Part shown: positions 5,409-7,492 of the stretch, one piece after another | How the letters are laid out: each line of letters starts with the position of its first letter | Position numbering within the stretch: position 1 is the stretch's first letter | Assembly (NCBI GenBank): GCA_027306715.1 | Contig: DAHUZG010000239.1 | Span: 1 to 7,492 of the forward strand | DNA length: 7,492 nt | Direction of reading: 5' to 3' | From: Acidimicrobiaceae bacterium | Lineage (GTDB): Bacteria; Actinomycetota; Acidimicrobiia; Acidimicrobiales; Bog-793 | The notes under the pieces: generated by a model | Database searches by the model: none | What the model was told of the DNA's origin: nothing | Seen by the model: the letters and a program-made list of their open reading frames with translations, nothing else | Translations under genes and position numbers: made by a program

Positions 5409-7232
5409 TTACTTCGACAGCCAGACGTTGGTCGGATCGATCGCCTGGATGATCGGCACGTAGACCGCTCCGTGCACGGCGCTCGAGTGGAAGGTGGCGA
5501 AGTTCGAGGTGTTGATCGGGTAGATGACGGCCTGGCTCATGATCAGGTGGTCGGCCTCGCGCCAGATGGCTGCTGTCGCGCTCGCGCTCGTGGCGTCCTC
5601 CCCGGCGACGATCAGCTTGTCGAGCGCGGCGTTGGAGTACAGCCCGAGGTTGGCGCCGGCCGGTGCCTCAGAGGAGGTGGCGAAGATCGGGAGGAAGTAG
5701 TTGACGGCGTTGTTGCCGTACCAGTCGGGGAACCACTGGTCAAAGGAGAGGTCCCAGACGCCCCGCTTGGCGACCGAGGGCACGAGCAGGTACTTGGTGT
5801 AGATGTCCGCCGTCGGCACGCCGACGCCGGTGACGGTGATGCCGATCTGGGAGAGCTCGAACTGCACGGTCTGGAACATCTTCGCCTGGACCGGGTTGTC
5901 GGCCTGGTAGAGCAGCTTCAGGCTGAGGTGCCTTCCCGCCAGCAGCTTCTTCGCCTTGGCCGTGCTGTAGGGATAGAGGTCGAAGCTCTGGTAGCCGAGC
6001 ACGTCGGAGGGGAGCAGCTGGCTGAGCGGCGGCGACAGCTGCGGGCCGCCAGCGTCCTTGATCAGCTCGGCCCGGTCGATGGCGTAGGAGATCGCCTGGC
6101 GCACGGCCAGCTGCTTGAGCGCCCCGCCCTCGTTCGGGTCGGCGAAGTTGAAGATGAGGAACGGGTCGAGCCCGTCGGTGGAGCCGAGGACGAGGCGGGA
6201 GTCGTGGCTGGCAAGGAGGGCCGGCACGTTGGCGGTCGGCGGCTCGGTGTCACCCCAGTAGAGGTCGGCGGTCGGCGAGCCGACCTCCATCTCCTGCAGG
6301 GCCGTCGAGGCGCTGACCGTCTCGTCGACGACGATCTTGTTCACGTAGGCCTTGCTGATCGGGTCGAGCGAGGCCTTCCAGACGGGGTTGCGGACATAGA
6401 CGATGCTGCGGCCAGGGTTGTAGCTCTGGATCTTGTACGGCCCGTCGGAGATCGTGTGGGCGGCGAGCGCAGGGCTCGTCGGCAGGTACTGGAGGTACTC
6501 GACCGGAGCCGGCAGGAACCCGCCGAGGGTGGTGAGGGCAGGGAAGTACGTCGCCGGGTGGGTGAGGGTGAAGACCACCGTGAGCGGGTTGGCGGGATCG
6601 ACGCGGGCGCCTGAGATCGAGTGCGTCCTCAGGTAGGCGCTGATCGCCGGGAGCGTCGGCTTGGCGCTCTCGAACCCGCTGCAGAAGCTCTCCATCCCCG
6701 CCACGAGGGCCTCGTAGTCAGGAAGGGCGGCGGAGGGCTTGACCGGGTTGCAGGCGCGCTCGAGGCCGCGCACGACGTCTCCGGCCACGACTTGACGCGG
6801 CGGCGTCGTGTCCCACATCACGCCCCTGCGGATGGTGAAGGAGTACTTGAGACCGTGGTCGGTCACCTTCGGCGGCGCCTCGGCGAGATCGGGCACGAGG
6901 TTGGTCGTCTTTCCCGGCGTCGCCGGGTAGTTCATGAGCGGCCGGTCCCACAGGCGCAGGTTCTCGTATCCGACCGTGTAGTAGGAGATGTTCGGGTCCA
7001 TGTAGTCGATGTCGCCGGTGCCGACCATGTACAAGGTGCCGCCGTAGCGGGAGGCCCCGGGCGAGGCCGCTCGCCGTGTTGCCGCGCCTGCGCCGCTCGC
7101 TGCTCCGGTGGCCACCGCTGCCACGCCGCCCAGCGTGAGGCCCGCCAGCAGCAGCGCTGCCAGAGGGCGTGCAAAGCGCCGCTCGGATGGCCGGCCCGTC
7201 AGGTGCTGTGCGGGCCTCTCGCTCGTCGACAT
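5409..7232 (-). CDS. ABC transporter substrate-binding protein, family 5 (oligopeptide/dipeptide type)
   Basis: Extracytoplasmic receptor of a peptide- or nickel-type ABC importer (SBP_bac_5), 607 residues. The N-terminus has a basic stretch (ERRFARPL, 17-24), a hydrophobic core LAALLLAGLTLGGVAAV (about 24-40) and an AGA|A cleavage-like site near 50, so it is exported. The mature part carries GTLYMVGTGDIDYMDPNISYY (65-85), VPDLAEAPPKVTDHGLKYSFTIRRGVMW (113-140), a middle ISDGPYKI (261-268), AVRQAISYAIDR (376-387) and FDQWFPDWYGNNAVNYFLP (497-515), all family blocks. There is no lipobox cysteine; the cysteines at 161 and 184 could form a disulfide. ATG 7232 is chosen because AGGAGG sits 6 nt upstream; the frame extends to 7319 but without family sequence. 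No permease or ATPase gene lies in the window on its downstream side. The ligand cannot be predicted reliably. Confidence 0.94.
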   Translation of the reverse strand: MSTSERPAQHLTGRPSERRFARPLAALLLAGLTLGGVAAVATGAASGAGAATRRAASPGASRYGGTLYMVGTGDIDYMDPNISYYTVGYENLRLWDRPLMNYPATPGKTTNLVPDLAEAPPKVTDHGLKYSFTIRRGVMWDTTPPRQVVAGDVVRGLERACNPVKPSAALPDYEALVAGMESFCSGFESAKPTLPAISAYLRTHSISGARVDPANPLTVVFTLTHPATYFPALTTLGGFLPAPVEYLQYLPTSPALAAHTISDGPYKIQSYNPGRSIVYVRNPVWKASLDPISKAYVNKIVVDETVSASTALQEMEVGSPTADLYWGDTEPPTANVPALLASHDSRLVLGSTDGLDPFLIFNFADPNEGGALKQLAVRQAISYAIDRAELIKDAGGPQLSPPLSQLLPSDVLGYQSFDLYPYSTAKAKKLLAGRHLSLKLLYQADNPVQAKMFQTVQFELSQIGITVTGVGVPTADIYTKYLLVPSVAKRGVWDLSFDQWFPDWYGNNAVNYFLPIFATSSEAPAGANLGLYSNAALDKLIVAGEDATSASATAAIWREADHLIMSQAVIYPINTSNFATFHSSAVHGAVYVPIIQAIDPTNVWLSK

Positions 7233-7238
7233 CGTGCC

Positions 7239-7244
7239 CCTCCT
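7239..7244 (-). promoter_or_regulatory. Shine-Dalgarno of the substrate-binding protein gene
   Basis: The minus strand reads AGGAGG, six bases, then ATG at 7232-7230. It is a perfect anti-16S match with good spacing and fixes the start 29 codons inside the longest possible frame. Strong translation is expected, as usual for an abundant binding protein. Confidence 0.85.
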
Positions 7245-7414
7245 CACGTGCTGTTGCCTGGCCCGCCCGGCGCGGTCCGTCGCCAATCGCCGACGGAGAG
7301 CTGGGCGCGGCCCCGGCACCGGTTGGAGGTGACGCCGCTGCGTTCGCTATCCGCCCATCTGTTCGAAAGTCTCCGGCCGCGAGTCGGTGCCTGTCAAGTG
7401 GGCAGCTCCGGGGG

Positions 7415-7456
7415 GCCGGTCCCCTCCTTCGAGGTGCCGGTCCCCTCCTTCGAGGT
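7415..7456. repeat. Perfect 21-bp tandem duplication
   Basis: Two identical 21-bp units lie head to tail at 7415-7435 and 7436-7456; each begins GCCGGTCCCC and ends CTTCGAGGT. The unit is a multiple of three and contains no stop in one frame on each strand, so the copies would read as PVPSFEV twice on the + strand or TSKEGTG twice on the - strand. TGTCA follows the second copy at 7456-7460, and another TGTCA occurs at 7392-7396. Confidence 0.97.
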
Positions 7457-7492
7457 GTCAGTGCAGCCGGACGCGCGGGTCGAGCAGCGCAT

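Larger units (their letters stand above)
7233..7492. other. Region upstream of the binding-protein gene; no convincing gene
   Basis: This stretch should hold the promoter of the leftward operon, but I find no clear -10/-35 pair on the minus strand. Two weak partial frames run off the right edge through the 21-bp repeat. On the + strand, GTG at 7329 opens 54 whole codons with a purine-rich GGAG just before it, and a second GTG at 7461 has GAGG five bases upstream. On the - strand, a frame entering at 7492 ends at TGA 7396-7394 after 32 codons and could be the 3' end of an upstream gene. None has recognisable protein sequence. Confidence 0.4.

Noticed and set aside
4638..6614. A 658-residue open frame on the + strand, antisense to the FMN enzyme and binding protein genes
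   Set aside because: Arg/Gly/Glu/Val-rich sequence with no domain; it is the expected mirror frame of GC-rich genes on the other strand, both of which have clear family motifs.

Overview
The window is about 70% GC, with a strong G/C bias at third codon positions, GTG starts, an actinobacterial-type oligopeptide-binding protein and a VapBC pair. Together these suggest a high-GC Actinomycetota, possibly of the Acidimicrobiia or a similar lineage; the class is a guess and no rRNA or marker gene is present.

Layout. Bases 2-2620 (+) hold the 3' part of an SNF2-family helicase/ATPase gene whose start lies outside the window. It converges, across a 37-bp gap, on five genes that all read leftward. 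From right to left these are: a secreted family-5 (oligopeptide-type) ABC substrate-binding protein (7232-5409), a divergent FMN-dependent alpha-hydroxy-acid dehydrogenase-like enzyme (5360-4347), a vapB antitoxin (4274-4035), a vapC PIN-domain toxin (4041-3616), and a DUF1028 Ntn-hydrolase-fold protein (3548-2658). Bases 7233-7492 hold no convincing gene but carry a perfect 21-bp tandem duplication.

How they may work together. The binding protein and FMN enzyme are 48 bp apart and probably co-transcribed. DUF1028 proteins often accompany peptide or amide metabolism, so these three could form a small uptake/catabolism module, with vapBC inserted between its members; this is inference. vapB appears to have its own leaderless promoter, with a -10-like TATGAT buried in an inverted repeat that probably binds VapAB-type repressor. 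vapC overlaps vapB, and the DUF1028 gene follows in the same direction, so DUF1028 may be read from the toxin-antitoxin promoter.

Most unusual point. A 14-bp unit containing the DUF1028 start codon is present three times in tandem. The good Shine-Dalgarno (AGGAG) lies in front of the outermost copy. The outer two GTG codons each open a five-codon minicistron whose TGA stop overlaps the next GTG, so the gene seems to be reached by two successive termination-reinitiation steps. I see no CRISPR array, tRNA, rRNA, complete insertion sequence or clear intrinsic terminator.
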